From NCBI GenBank assembly GCA_947305775.1, contig CAMZEN010000024.1, positions 1-38,444 of the forward strand: a DNA stretch of 38,444 nucleotides, in the 5' to 3' direction. The notes under the pieces were generated by a model. It was not told where the DNA came from and did no database searches. It saw nothing but the letters and a program-made list of their open reading frames with translations. The DNA comes from an uncultured Verrucomicrobiota bacterium (GTDB lineage: Bacteria; Verrucomicrobiota; Kiritimatiellia; RFP12; UBA1067). A program made the position numbers and the translations under genes. Below are positions 1-8,486 of this stretch, piece by piece; position 1 is the stretch's first letter, and the number at the start of each line of letters is the position of its first letter.

Positions 1-63
1 AGCTGGTAGAGCAAGTGACTCTTAATCACTGGGTCCAGGGTTCGAATCCCTGCGCCCCTACCA
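1..63 (+). tRNA. tRNA-Lys (anticodon CTT), 5' end outside window
   Basis: The sequence starts inside the D-arm, so the 5' acceptor strand is missing. The anticodon stem is AGTGA/TCACT around a CTCTTAA loop, which gives anticodon CTT. The T-arm is CAGGG-TTCGAAT-CCCTG (36-52), followed by the 3' acceptor strand, discriminator A60 and an encoded CCA at 61-63. It decodes AAG codons. Confidence 0.93.
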
Positions 64-80
64 TTAAACCGAAAGACAGT

Positions 81-129
<49 letters not shown>

Positions 130-156
<27 letters not shown>

Positions 157-184
157 AATGTACGGCTCGGCAAAATCGAACCGG
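130..184. repeat. Inverted copy of tRNA-Phe T-arm sequence
   Basis: The 10 bases CCGGTTCGAT inside the tRNA-Phe T-arm (130-139) recur as a perfect inverted copy, ATCGAACCGG, at 175-184, just after the tRNA. This may be a remnant of a tRNA-targeted insertion or a 3' trailer hairpin arm. An attachment-site duplication would normally be direct, not inverted, so the meaning is unclear. Confidence 0.5.
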
Positions 185-219
185 GCAGTCCGTGCAGATG
201 ATGCGCGGACATTGTTTTT

Positions 220-903
220 TCAGGGGTTTGCCACCGAATTTTCGGCGTTGGATTTTTGTGCGGGAGGCTCCGTTTCGGAATTTATCCCCTGATTTTCAGG
301 GCGGGATCGAACCGCCTCGTCCGTCTTGGCCCCAGACCAGCGACTTTCCTTCTCATCTGGCGTGAGGTAGTTGTTTGCCGCATGGGGTCTTTTGGCGTTG
401 TATTCGGCGATGTATGCGGCCACGGAATTTCTGAACTCGTGTACCGATCTGTAGCGTCTTCGGTAAAGCTCTTCGGCCTTCATGGAATTGAAGAACGCTT
501 CACAGATTGAGTTGTCGTAGGGGTTGTGGGCTTTGGAGAATGATCGTCTGACCTGAAGTTGCTGAATCCGCCTTGAGAAGCAGAAGGAGGTGTAGTTTGC
601 CCCTCGGTCCGTGTGGAAAGTCAGCGCCTCTGGATTGCCTCTTTGGGTGAAGGCGTGCAAGAACGCGCCGAGCGTCAGTCTGGTGCTGTTGAACTGGCCG
701 ATCCGCCAGCTGACGACCTTCCTGGAAAATAGGTCGATGGCGACGCAGATGTAGAGCTTCTTGTCTTTGTGCCAGATTTCCGTGACATCCGAAACCCAGA
801 TCATGTTCGGGGCGGCAGGATTGAATTCCCTGTTGACCAGGTTGTCGCGTGAGCGGAGCTCCTTGAGGTATTCGTGGCGGTATGTGGATGCATCCGATAT
901 ATC
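220..903 (-). pseudogene. IS3-family transposase (OrfB) remnant, N-terminus lost
   Basis: The reading frame carries the rve/DDE integrase core of IS3-type OrfB transposases. The first Asp is in WVSDVTEIW (about 787-789), the second in FHTDRGANYTS, and the Glu in ICEAFFNSMKAEELY, followed by the YNAKRPH motif. The catalytic half is free of stops, so decay is recent or mild. The N-terminal helix-turn-helix part and OrfA are absent. Transposase similarity ends near position 900, where the antisense of a glycosyltransferase begins, and the nominal start at 975 lies in that foreign sequence. The element is therefore truncated and almost certainly immobile. A short Lys/Glu/Asn-rich tail follows the integrase core. 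Confidence 0.85.
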
Positions 904-907
904 CCGG

Positions 908-2201
908 CTTTGGGCGCAGGTTTGGGGTGACGCGCTCGTTTCGCCTATTGCCGGCACGCCGAAGTTATCAGTCATTATGCCGGTCTATAATGCGGAACGC
1001 TATCTTTCGGAAGCGCTCGCTAGCGTTCTCATGCAGAAGGACTTGTCCGAGATTGAGTTGATATGTATCGATGACGGCTCTACCGACGATTCCACCGCAA
1101 TACTGGAATTTTGGAAAAGTCGCGATTCCCGTCTCCAGGTGCTGCATCAGTCGAATCAGGGTCCTGGCGTTGCTCGCAATGTTGGGCTTGATGCGGCAAA
1201 AGGCGAATACGTCTGCTTCCTCGATGCTGACGACACTATTGCGTCCGGCGCGGCGCTCCAGCAGGCGTATAAGCAGGCCAAGGCCGACGGCCTCGACATT
1301 CTGCTCACTGACTCATCGAGCATGGCCGAAAACGGCAACGTGACGCTCCGCGAAACCGGTTTCGTGCGCGAACTGCTCCCCAATGCGAGCGTATTCGAGC
1401 CGGATGCCCTAGGCGCAAGTCTCTATATCGTAGCTCAAGGGGCGCCGTGGGCGAAATTTTTCCGGCGTGGATTTCTTGGCGCGAAAAAGCTCAGGTTCCC
1501 CCCGCTGAAGAGAACCGAGGATTTGCCATTTGTCTAGATGTCATTGTCGCTTGCCCGCCGCATCGGCGTGATGCTTGTGCCGACAATCAACCATCGCATG
1601 GGTGTAGCGACTTCACTGGAATCGACCAAAGACGATACGCCGCTGATTTTCGCGGAAGCAGATCGTATCTTCCGAGGTTCCCTGTCGCGGCGTCGACTGA
1701 TGGACAGGTTCAGATGCGCCGCAGATGTCTCCCATCTCGTCAACATCGCATACTGCCTGCATATGGTTCGGCGCTTTTCAAGCTTCAGGGCTATTGCGCA
1801 ATATTGTGCAGAAAAGTTCCCGGAGCTGAATTTGAAGGGCGACGAAGTTGGCATAAGGACTTTTCACGCTTCATTCAAGCGCGTATCGAGCGTCGCTGCC
1901 GCCGCGAATGATATGAACAGCCTCGCGGAGATTTTTGCGGATGTTCAGGTTTCTAAGCGCTTACGCTCTCTTCGCGATTCAAGTAATGCGGACCTTGCTG
2001 TAAAGAGAGCGGAGAGCGCGTCTTGAACGGGAGGTTTGCGCACTTAAACATTCTAAAGCGTACCGCGTTGGAATGTTCGTTACATGGCCAGCGCGAATGC
2101 TTTGGCGCGGAGTTAAGCAGCTGCGCGAGAATAGGCTGTTATACACAATCAAGCATACTGTCGGCAAGGCGCAATGTATGGTCGCTCCAAAAGCTAAATG
2201 A
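908..2201 (+). pseudogene. Glycosyltransferase family 2, decayed pseudogene
   Basis: A GT-A fold glycosyltransferase opens with PKLSVIMPVYNAERYL and has the nucleotide-sugar motifs DDGSTDDS and FLDADD. Enzymes of this family add sugars to surface polysaccharides or lipids. Three lesions are visible. No in-frame start codon precedes the domain, because the 5' end is fused to the IS3 remnant. A TAG at 1535-1537 interrupts the frame after TEDLPFV, yet the same frame continues as coherent protein to 2026. A single-base shift near 2012-2018 moves the C-terminal tail (LEREVCALKHSKAYRVG and onward, stop at 2199-2201) into another frame. The C-terminal region has the coiled, basic tail common in capsule or O-antigen GT2 proteins. 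It is non-functional as it stands. Confidence 0.85.
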
Positions 2202-2213
2202 CGCATTTAAAGC

Positions 2214-2975
2214 CTATAGGATAGGTGTAGGGAAAAATAATCTCAACGCATTTACGAATGCGTCGTGGGGTGCCTTTCCGCCCAGCGACGGCTTTGGGTA
2301 GCTGCTGACGTGCGACCGCATCCTGTCCTCCTGCTCCTGCCTTAGTATGTTGAATGAGGTGCTCTTGGACATTGCGTGCCTCAGCAGAAGGCGCTTGTTC
2401 TCGACGTGCATCTTCTTGGGCGAGCAGTATGGGTCACACAAGGACATCTAGGCGCGGCGTTCGAGCTTCGTCGGGTTTTGCTTCGGGTCAGGTAGGAAGA
2501 ACTCGACTATCTTCAGGTTAGAGAAATCCAGCCCTGCCATTTTCTGAAGCATGTTGAGGATGCGCATAGTGATCTACGAGATCTTCGCATTGCTGAGGAA
2601 TGCAAGCATGAACGAGGTAGGAAGTGCCATAGTGAATTGGCAGGCATGAATTTTGTAGAGTGCCGCTGTTGCAGACATAATGGGGCGTATACGAGGTCGA
2701 TGCATGGCCTTCGGCGGAAGTTCTCTCACATCTCGAAGTACTTTCTCTGTATCTTCAGATGGAGTGCGGTAGATATGCGAGCAGACCTCTAAACTTGTGC
2801 ATACGGCGTTCGTGCATCTGTAGGCCTTGTTGCTCCATATCATTAGGTTCTTGACCTCGGTTGCTATTGTGGATTCGGTGCGGTGGAGTTTCCTGATTAT
2901 CTCAGCGAATGTGCGCCCGTAGCCTATGTCATGGGCGATACATTTTCTTGTGTCCAGTGTAATACGTTTTGCCAT
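2214..2975 (-). pseudogene. IS30-like transposase remnant, fragmented
   Basis: Read on the minus strand, the N-terminus (from the ATG at 2973-2975) has an IS30-type helix-turn-helix: MAKRITLDTRKCIAHDI, then TFAEIIRKLHRTESTIATEVK. The C-terminal part (2214-2447) keeps the catalytic-Glu region CDPYCSPKKMHVENKRLLLR and the family ending RMRSHVSSYPKPSLGGKAPHDAF. The middle is badly eroded, with a stop near 2448-2450 and a second Asp region that no longer reads LTDRGSEF. Frame changes separate the two halves. A GGAAA ribosome-binding-like stretch precedes the start. It cannot encode an active transposase. Confidence 0.75.
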
Positions 2976-3065
2976 GGCAGTGTTTCCTTTTTTTTTGACG
3001 CCTTGCATGGGACCAGACCTTCCGGTTCTATGCGAACGAAGGTCTCATACTAATGGGATTAGGAT

Positions 3066-3164
3066 TGGCGAAGAGTAGCTATCCTTGACTAGCAACAGAA
3101 GTCTTCGCCATTTTGTAAACTTAATCGCTTACAAAACTTGTGTTTACTGTTGTAAATAGCGATT
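3066..3164 (+). other. Overlapping inverted repeats upstream of mreB promoter
   Basis: Three inverted repeats follow one another. TGGCGAAGA (3066-3074) pairs with TCTTCGCCA (3102-3110) and is followed by TTTTGT. TTTTGTAA (3111-3118) pairs with TTACAAAA (3129-3136). AATCGCTTACAA (3123-3134) pairs with TTGTAAATAGCGATT (3150-3164) with a 3-nt bulge. The last two share TTACAA and exclude each other. All lie upstream of the mreB -35 box, so they could be a terminator for an incoming transcript or clustered operator half-sites. Confidence 0.55.
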
Positions 3165-3186
3165 TATTTTCTTGTTGTGTGTCGTA

Positions 3187-3215
3187 TTGACTGCGAGGCG
3201 AATTTTCGCTAAAAT
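3187..3215 (+). promoter_or_regulatory. Sigma-70-type promoter of the mre operon
   Basis: TTGACT (3187-3192) and TAAAAT (3210-3215) are separated by exactly 17 nt, giving a predicted start of transcription near 3222. This is the only strong promoter seen ahead of the long envelope operon. The same pair of hexamers with the same spacing recurs before the gene at 32563. Confidence 0.75.
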
Positions 3216-3248
3216 ATATACAACAATCTGAAAATGAAAGAGAACTCA

Positions 3249-4286
3249 ATGTTCGGTAAACTTAAGTCGCTTTTTTCAACTGACATCGGTATCGATCTGG
3301 GTACGGCGAATTCGCTCGTCTATGCCAAGGATCGCGGTATAGTGCTGCGCGAGCCGTCTGTCGTGGCGATACAAGCGGGGTCGAAGCGCGTCATGGCCGT
3401 TGGCGAGGAGGCAAAGCGCATGCTTGGCCGCACGCCTGGCAACATAGTGGCCATCAGGCCGATGAAGAGTGGCGTGATCGCCGATTTCGACATTACCGAG
3501 GCGATGCTCTCGCATTTTATCAGAAAGGTATGCCCGAGACGATTCTACTCGAAGTACGCGAAGCCTCGAATGGTCATTGCTGTTCCTAGCGGCATAACCG
3601 AGGTAGAAAAGCGTGCTGTGGAAGATGCCGCGCATGCGGCAGGCGCCGGCGATGTGTTCCTTATCGAGGAACCGATGGCGGCGGCGATTGGCGTTGGGCT
3701 GCCGGTTAGCGAGCCTGCCGGATCGATGATCGTCGATATCGGCGGCGGAACATGCGAGGTCGCGATCATCTCCCTCGCTGGCATCGTCCACAGCTATTCG
3801 GCCCGTCAGGCCGGCGGCGATGCAATGGACGATTGCATAATCAGCTACATAAAGCGCGTTTACAACCTCGCCATCGGCGAGAGGACTGCGGAGATGATTA
3901 AGGTTGAAATCGGGAGCGCCTATCCTATGGAAGAGGAGAAGTCTCTCGAAATCAAGGGCAGGGATATTGTGGCGGGGTTGCCGAAGACTTTGACGATAAC
4001 CTCCGAGGAAATCAGGGATGCGCTGAAGGAACCGGTGTCGCAGATAGTGGACGCAGTGAGGGCCACGTTGGACAAGTGCGAACCGGAACTTGCGGCGGAT
4101 CTTGTGGACAGAGGCTTGGTGCTGTCGGGCGGTAGTTCGCAGCTTAGGGGCCTCGACAAGCTTCTAGCGGTGCAGACGGGGCTACCCGTGACGGTTGCGG
4201 ACGATCCGCTTTCGGCCGTTGCGGAAGGCACTGGCGTCGTGATGAACGAGCTGGACTTCCTCGCGAAGAACAAAAAAGCGTCATAA
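3249..4286 (+). CDS. mreB: Rod shape-determining protein MreB
   Basis: Bacterial actin that polymerises under the inner membrane and guides the elongasome. The phosphate-1 loop DIGIDLGTAN is at residues 12-21, phosphate-2 is DIGGGTCEVAII, and the C-terminal adenosine motif is VLSGGSSQLRGLDKLL. At 345 residues the length is normal. An upstream in-frame ATG (3234) lacks a ribosome-binding site, whereas the ATG at 3249 has GAAAGAGA six bases upstream and gives the usual short MFGKLKSLF N-terminus, an amphipathic helix that can contact the membrane. It is the first gene of the operon, 42 nt before mreC. Confidence 0.96.
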   Translation: MFGKLKSLFSTDIGIDLGTANSLVYAKDRGIVLREPSVVAIQAGSKRVMAVGEEAKRMLGRTPGNIVAIRPMKSGVIADFDITEAMLSHFIRKVCPRRFYSKYAKPRMVIAVPSGITEVEKRAVEDAAHAAGAGDVFLIEEPMAAAIGVGLPVSEPAGSMIVDIGGGTCEVAIISLAGIVHSYSARQAGGDAMDDCIISYIKRVYNLAIGERTAEMIKVEIGSAYPMEEEKSLEIKGRDIVAGLPKTLTITSEEIRDALKEPVSQIVDAVRATLDKCEPELAADLVDRGLVLSGGSSQLRGLDKLLAVQTGLPVTVADDPLSAVAEGTGVVMNELDFLAKNKKAS

Positions 4287-4328
4287 GTGCTTCGGCAAAT
4301 CCCGGCATAGCTGAAGGGGTTTGCCATA

Positions 4329-5135
4329 GTGAAAGCGAAAACAACAGGTACGTTGGTGATCGCCGCCTTGGCGGCGGTGATTTCGCTTGTTTTCGTATTC
4401 AGCCGATCTGCTGCGGTTGAGACGGTATATCCTGTAGAAAGGGCTAAAACCTCATTGTTCCGTCGGGTGTGGGCCGTCGCTTCCGGAGCGTGGCGTGGCG
4501 CTGCAGCGTCGGTAGAGAACATGCGATTGAAGCGCGAAATAGCCTCCCTTGCCGTTCTTAGAAGTGAACTCGACAGGTTGGAGGCTGAAAATGCCAGACT
4601 AAGGGCTGGTCTCGCATTGAATCCGGGAACGAAGGTCGAATGGTTGCCTGCGCAGGTCATTTCGTTTGGAGGTGCTGCCGCTGGGAACGGCAAGACGTTG
4701 CGTATCGACCGTGGGGCGTTGCATGGCATTCGGGAAGGCTCGGCGGTGGTCGTGCCTGAGGGTCTTGTGGGTCTGGTTACCGCCATAAGCCCGCACACGT
4801 CTGTTGTGACGCTAGTTACCGATCCGCACATCAAAGCGTCTTGCGAAATAGAGACAACGCGAGGCACCGGTGCGCCGCCAGCCCCACCAAGGGGAATTCT
4901 TGTAGGCGGCACGGATGAGATTCTTGTCTTGAGACACCTGACAGGAGCCGAGCGGGCGGTTGCGCACTCGCGTGTGGTGACATCGGGGCTTGGAGGAGTT
5001 TTCCCTAAAGGTTTGGAGATCGGCACTTTGCTGGAGGTCCGCAGAGATGAAAAGGGCGTTGCCTATGAAGGTGAGGTGTTGCCGTCAGTAGACTACAAGT
5101 CTCTGGAGGAAGTGTTTGTACGCAGTGAAGAATGA
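4329..5135 (+). CDS. mreC: Cell shape-determining protein MreC
   Basis: Bitopic elongasome scaffold that links MreB/MreD to the PBP2-RodA synthase in the periplasm. A GTG start gives 268 residues. One transmembrane helix is at about 8-25, a coiled coil at about 65-100 (NMRLKREIASLAVLRSELDRLEAENARLR), then the MreC beta-domains with the typical PEGLVGLVTAISPHTSVVTLVTD segment and a C-terminal VDYKSLEEVFV. Its 3' end overlaps mreD by 20 nt, which implies coupled translation. Confidence 0.93.
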   Translation: MKAKTTGTLVIAALAAVISLVFVFSRSAAVETVYPVERAKTSLFRRVWAVASGAWRGAAASVENMRLKREIASLAVLRSELDRLEAENARLRAGLALNPGTKVEWLPAQVISFGGAAAGNGKTLRIDRGALHGIREGSAVVVPEGLVGLVTAISPHTSVVTLVTDPHIKASCEIETTRGTGAPPAPPRGILVGGTDEILVLRHLTGAERAVAHSRVVTSGLGGVFPKGLEIGTLLEVRRDEKGVAYEGEVLPSVDYKSLEEVFVRSEE

Positions 5136-5580
5136 AGTGATCCAGCTTGTGATTGCGCTCATGGCGCTTTGCATCGGCGGTGCGGCAGAGGAGCTTCTGC
5201 CGAAGATCGCAGGAGTGGGCTTCCCGTTCCTGATGGCGTCTTCGGTCTTCATGGCCATGAGCTTGCATACCTCGGCTACGGTGATGTTTGCTGTGGCCGC
5301 CGGAGCGATTGAGGACGCGCTCTCAGGGCTGCCGCCTGCGACAAGCTCCAGCTTTTTCCTTGCCGTCGCCGCTCTTGCCCGTTGGAGTGAGTTTCCGCGA
5401 GGCGCCCTTGTGCTTGCATATCCGCTTTACCAGTGGTGGCTTTGGGTGTGGACCGGCGGAGCGTATGGAGTGCTTTTCAACAGGTTGCTGATAGCATTGC
5501 CTCTAGGGTTGGTGTCGGCAGTCATTGCTTGGGCGATTTTCGCATGGGTTGAAAGGGGGGCTGCTGTCGATGAAGCATGA
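5116..5580 (+). CDS. mreD: Rod shape-determining protein MreD-like
   Basis: Small hydrophobic protein of 154 residues with four or five predicted membrane helices, in the canonical mreC-mreD-mrdA position. It is expected to complete the MreBCD complex in the inner membrane. The TTG start at 5116 is preferred because GGAGGA lies at 5105-5110, while the GTG at 5125 is too far from it. Sequence alone is weakly diagnostic for MreD, so the assignment leans on membrane topology and neighbours. It overlaps mrdA by 11 nt. Confidence 0.82.
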   Translation: MYAVKNEVIQLVIALMALCIGGAAEELLPKIAGVGFPFLMASSVFMAMSLHTSATVMFAVAAGAIEDALSGLPPATSSSFFLAVAALARWSEFPRGALVLAYPLYQWWLWVWTGGAYGVLFNRLLIALPLGLVSAVIAWAIFAWVERGAAVDEA

Positions 5581-7324
5581 TGAGTCGATAGTAAGCGATC
5601 TTTCGTGCTGGGCGACGATGGCCGTTTTTGTGCTGGGCCTTATTGTGCTGGCGGTGCATCTAAAGGCTGTTCAGGTGGATGATGCCGCAGACTACAACTA
5701 CGAGAAGAACCGGCAATCGGTAAGACGTGTGCAGACGGCCGGTCCGCGCGGCAGAATACTGGACAGGCGCGGACGCGTTCTCGCCGACAACAGGCGTTCT
5801 TTTTCCATAGTTTGCAACGCCTCTGCCTTTCGAAAGCGTTCGTGGGAAGCGACGGAGGCTGCAATTTCAGGGGCCATATCGAACGTCGCGGTTGTCGTAG
5901 GGCGTGCTTCGCCGCTTACAGACCGCGCCATACGCCGCCATGTTCGCCAGTCTTTGGCAATGCCCATTGTCGCGTGGCGCGATCTTAATGAAGTCGAGCT
6001 TGCCCGCTTCTCCGAGCATGAGCGGCTATATCCCGGGTTTTCAATATTGGAGACGGAGGAACGGTCGTATCCGAACGGTTCCCTTGCGTGCCATCTGGTC
6101 GGCTATGTAGGCCGCGACCGCGCAAGAGGGGAAGAGGGTGACGAGAGATTCAATTTCCGGGAGTTCGAGCTTTGCGGACGTAGCGGACTTGAACTGTACT
6201 ATAATGGCTTCCTGCGAGGAGTGCCCGGAGAGAAGAAACTTCTTGTCGATGCGCGCGGCTTCACCGAACGCGAACGGCTCGTTTCGGAGGCCCGGCGGGG
6301 TCCAGATCTCATGCTAACCATAGACGCCGACATACAGCGTGTCGCCGAGGCGCAGCTTGCTGGACTAAGAGGTGCGTGTGTGGCCATGGACCCCCGTGAC
6401 GGATCGGTGCTTGCCTTTGCAAGCGCACCCGGATACGATCCTAACGAGTTCGTGCCCGTTCTTAGCCAGGAAGTATACACCCGCTACCTCAACGATGCGT
6501 CTAAGCCGCTGCTGAACAGGGCTTCAGGCGGGACGTATGCGCCAGGTTCGACATTCAAGCCGATTACGGCCCTTGCGGGATTGCAGATGGGATATCCCTC
6601 CGAAAGCAAATACGACTGCTCCGGCCTGTATGCGCTTGGCGGATTGAAGCTTCATTGTGCTCGTCACTGGGGACACGGCCCAATAGCCATAAGGGAAGCG
6701 TTGAAGGTCAGCTGCAACACGTTTTTCTGCAATCTTGGCATGGACATCGGCACCAACGCCGTCATTAATGCCGCTCATGCATTTGGCCTTGGCGCAAAGA
6801 CAGGCATTGATTTTGCCGATGACAGGTCGGGCATAGTGCCTGATGATGCATGGAAGCGCAAGACATACAACGAGAAGTGGTATCCGGGAGACCTCGCGCA
6901 GATGTCGATCGGCCAGGGCATGCTTCTTGTAAGTCCGTTGCAGATGGCGGTTGTAGTCGGAGCCATAGGGACGGGCTATCTGGTTACGCCACACCTCAAG
7001 GCTGGAGAGCCTGCGCAGCAACGCCCTTTGCCTTTCTCCAAGCGACATTTGGACGTAGTGCGTGAAGGCATGAGGATGGTCGTTGCGGGGGGTAGCGGAA
7101 AACGAGGCGGCGAGGGCGTGGAAACGGAGGTCTGCGGAAAGACTGGAACAGCAGAATACGGCACAGCCGCCAACAGACGCAAGAATACCTGGTTTGTCGC
7201 ATATGCTCCGGCGAATGCGCCTAGAATCGCGGTGTCGTTGATCGTGGAGGATGGAGAGTCCGGTGGAGGAACGGCCGCGCCTAAGGTTGCGGAGGTCCTA
7301 AAGAGGATTTTCAATGCAAGGTAG
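5570..7324 (+). CDS. mrdA: Penicillin-binding protein 2, elongasome transpeptidase
   Basis: Class B PBP that cross-links peptidoglycan during cell elongation, paired with RodA. It is anchored by one N-terminal helix (about residues 10-33) and continues into the dimerisation domain with RGRILDRRGRVLADN. The transpeptidase domain has SxxK as S327-T-F-K330, SxN as S381-C-N383 and KTG at 524-526. The ATG at 5570 follows a GAAAGGGGGG stretch and gives 584 residues, normal for PBP2. A longer frame from 5525 has no binding site. All three catalytic motifs are intact. Confidence 0.96.
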   Translation: MKHDESIVSDLSCWATMAVFVLGLIVLAVHLKAVQVDDAADYNYEKNRQSVRRVQTAGPRGRILDRRGRVLADNRRSFSIVCNASAFRKRSWEATEAAISGAISNVAVVVGRASPLTDRAIRRHVRQSLAMPIVAWRDLNEVELARFSEHERLYPGFSILETEERSYPNGSLACHLVGYVGRDRARGEEGDERFNFREFELCGRSGLELYYNGFLRGVPGEKKLLVDARGFTERERLVSEARRGPDLMLTIDADIQRVAEAQLAGLRGACVAMDPRDGSVLAFASAPGYDPNEFVPVLSQEVYTRYLNDASKPLLNRASGGTYAPGSTFKPITALAGLQMGYPSESKYDCSGLYALGGLKLHCARHWGHGPIAIREALKVSCNTFFCNLGMDIGTNAVINAAHAFGLGAKTGIDFADDRSGIVPDDAWKRKTYNEKWYPGDLAQMSIGQGMLLVSPLQMAVVVGAIGTGYLVTPHLKAGEPAQQRPLPFSKRHLDVVREGMRMVVAGGSGKRGGEGVETEVCGKTGTAEYGTAANRRKNTWFVAYAPANAPRIAVSLIVEDGESGGGTAAPKVAEVLKRIFNAR

Positions 7325-8486
7325 TTTTCGCCATTTCAACTGGTTGATGTTCGTGTCGATGCTTGCGCTCGTCGCGACCGGAACCGTTGCCATATGGTCC
7401 GCCGGCAACGCCCGTGCCGAGACTGTCTTCCACGGCATGTGGAAGGCCAACCTTGCGACGGCATTTGTTGGGCTTGCCGTATATTTTGCGCTGGCGTTTA
7501 CCGACTATAGGCGGCTGCTTGAATGGGCTGCGACGCCGGCATATATTGTTGCGGTCATCATGCTTGTTGCGGTGCTTTTGTTTGGGTCTAAGGTCTATGG
7601 TGGTCGCAGATGGTTGTGGTTCTTCCAGCCCAGCGAGGTGTCGAAGCTATGCATAATCTGTATGCTTGCGCGGTTGTTTGGCGACGAAGGCAGGCGAAGC
7701 TTCAAGTGGTTCGCTCTGGCAATCTTGCTTGTTGCCGTACCAATAGGGCTCATTCTTCTTGAACCAGACCTTGGCACGGCATTGACGCTTGCGCCAGCGG
7801 TGTTGCTAATGCTTTTTGTGGCACGTATCTGGCGCAAAGGACTTTTGACGATACTTGCGATCGGTGCAACGGTTGCGTTCGCGGTGCTGGGTGCGGTGTA
7901 TGAGGCGGAAAAGCCTGGTGTTACCGAGGCCCGACGGGAGCAGATACTTAAATGGGTTCCGCTGAAGAGCCATCAGCTGAGTCGCGTCAAGGTGTTTCTC
8001 TTTCCCGAAGATGACATTACCGGTGCGGGTTATACCCTTAGGCAGGCCAAGATATCGATAGGTTCCGGCGGGTTCTCCGGCAAGGGTATCGGCAAGGGAG
8101 AATCCAACCACCTGAAATACCTGCCGCAGTCAATTTCGATGAACGACTTCATATTTTGCGTATATGCCGAGGAGACAGGATTCGTCGGTTCCCTTGTGCT
8201 GCTTTTGATGTTTGGCGCGCTTATTGTTCCGGGAGCATGGACGGCTGTTGTGGCGACGGACGGGAGCGGTAAGCTGATCGCGCTTGGAGTCTCCACATTG
8301 GTGTTCGCACATGTATGGACAAACATCGCGATGTCCATTGGATTGGTGCCCATAACCGGGTTGCCGTTGCCTTTCATATCGTCCGGTCGCACTTTCCTTA
8401 TGACTGTGATGGCCGGTCTTGGTCTTATTCAAAGTGTATCAATTCACGGAAGGGAAACAAAAAATGAACCTGTTCGGATGGCTTAG
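7314..8486 (+). CDS. rodA: Peptidoglycan glycosyltransferase RodA
   Basis: SEDS-family membrane protein of 390 residues with about ten helices that polymerises glycan strands from lipid II with PBP2. Family signatures include GGRRWLWFFQPSEVSKL, LILLEPDLGTAL, the large periplasmic loop with the KGESNHLKYLPQSISMNDFIF region, and the C-terminal GLPLPFISSGRT. The gene overlaps mrdA by 11 nt and the following rng gene by 23 nt, so translation is likely coupled across all three. Confidence 0.95.
   Translation: MQGSFRHFNWLMFVSMLALVATGTVAIWSAGNARAETVFHGMWKANLATAFVGLAVYFALAFTDYRRLLEWAATPAYIVAVIMLVAVLLFGSKVYGGRRWLWFFQPSEVSKLCIICMLARLFGDEGRRSFKWFALAILLVAVPIGLILLEPDLGTALTLAPAVLLMLFVARIWRKGLLTILAIGATVAFAVLGAVYEAEKPGVTEARREQILKWVPLKSHQLSRVKVFLFPEDDITGAGYTLRQAKISIGSGGFSGKGIGKGESNHLKYLPQSISMNDFIFCVYAEETGFVGSLVLLLMFGALIVPGAWTAVVATDGSGKLIALGVSTLVFAHVWTNIAMSIGLVPITGLPLPFISSGRTFLMTVMAGLGLIQSVSIHGRETKNEPVRMA

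Noticed and set aside
1535..1537. UAG recoding (stop read as an amino acid) in the glycosyltransferase
   Set aside because: TAG terminates mrdA (7322-7324), and the same pseudogene also carries a frameshift and a lost start, so decay explains it better.
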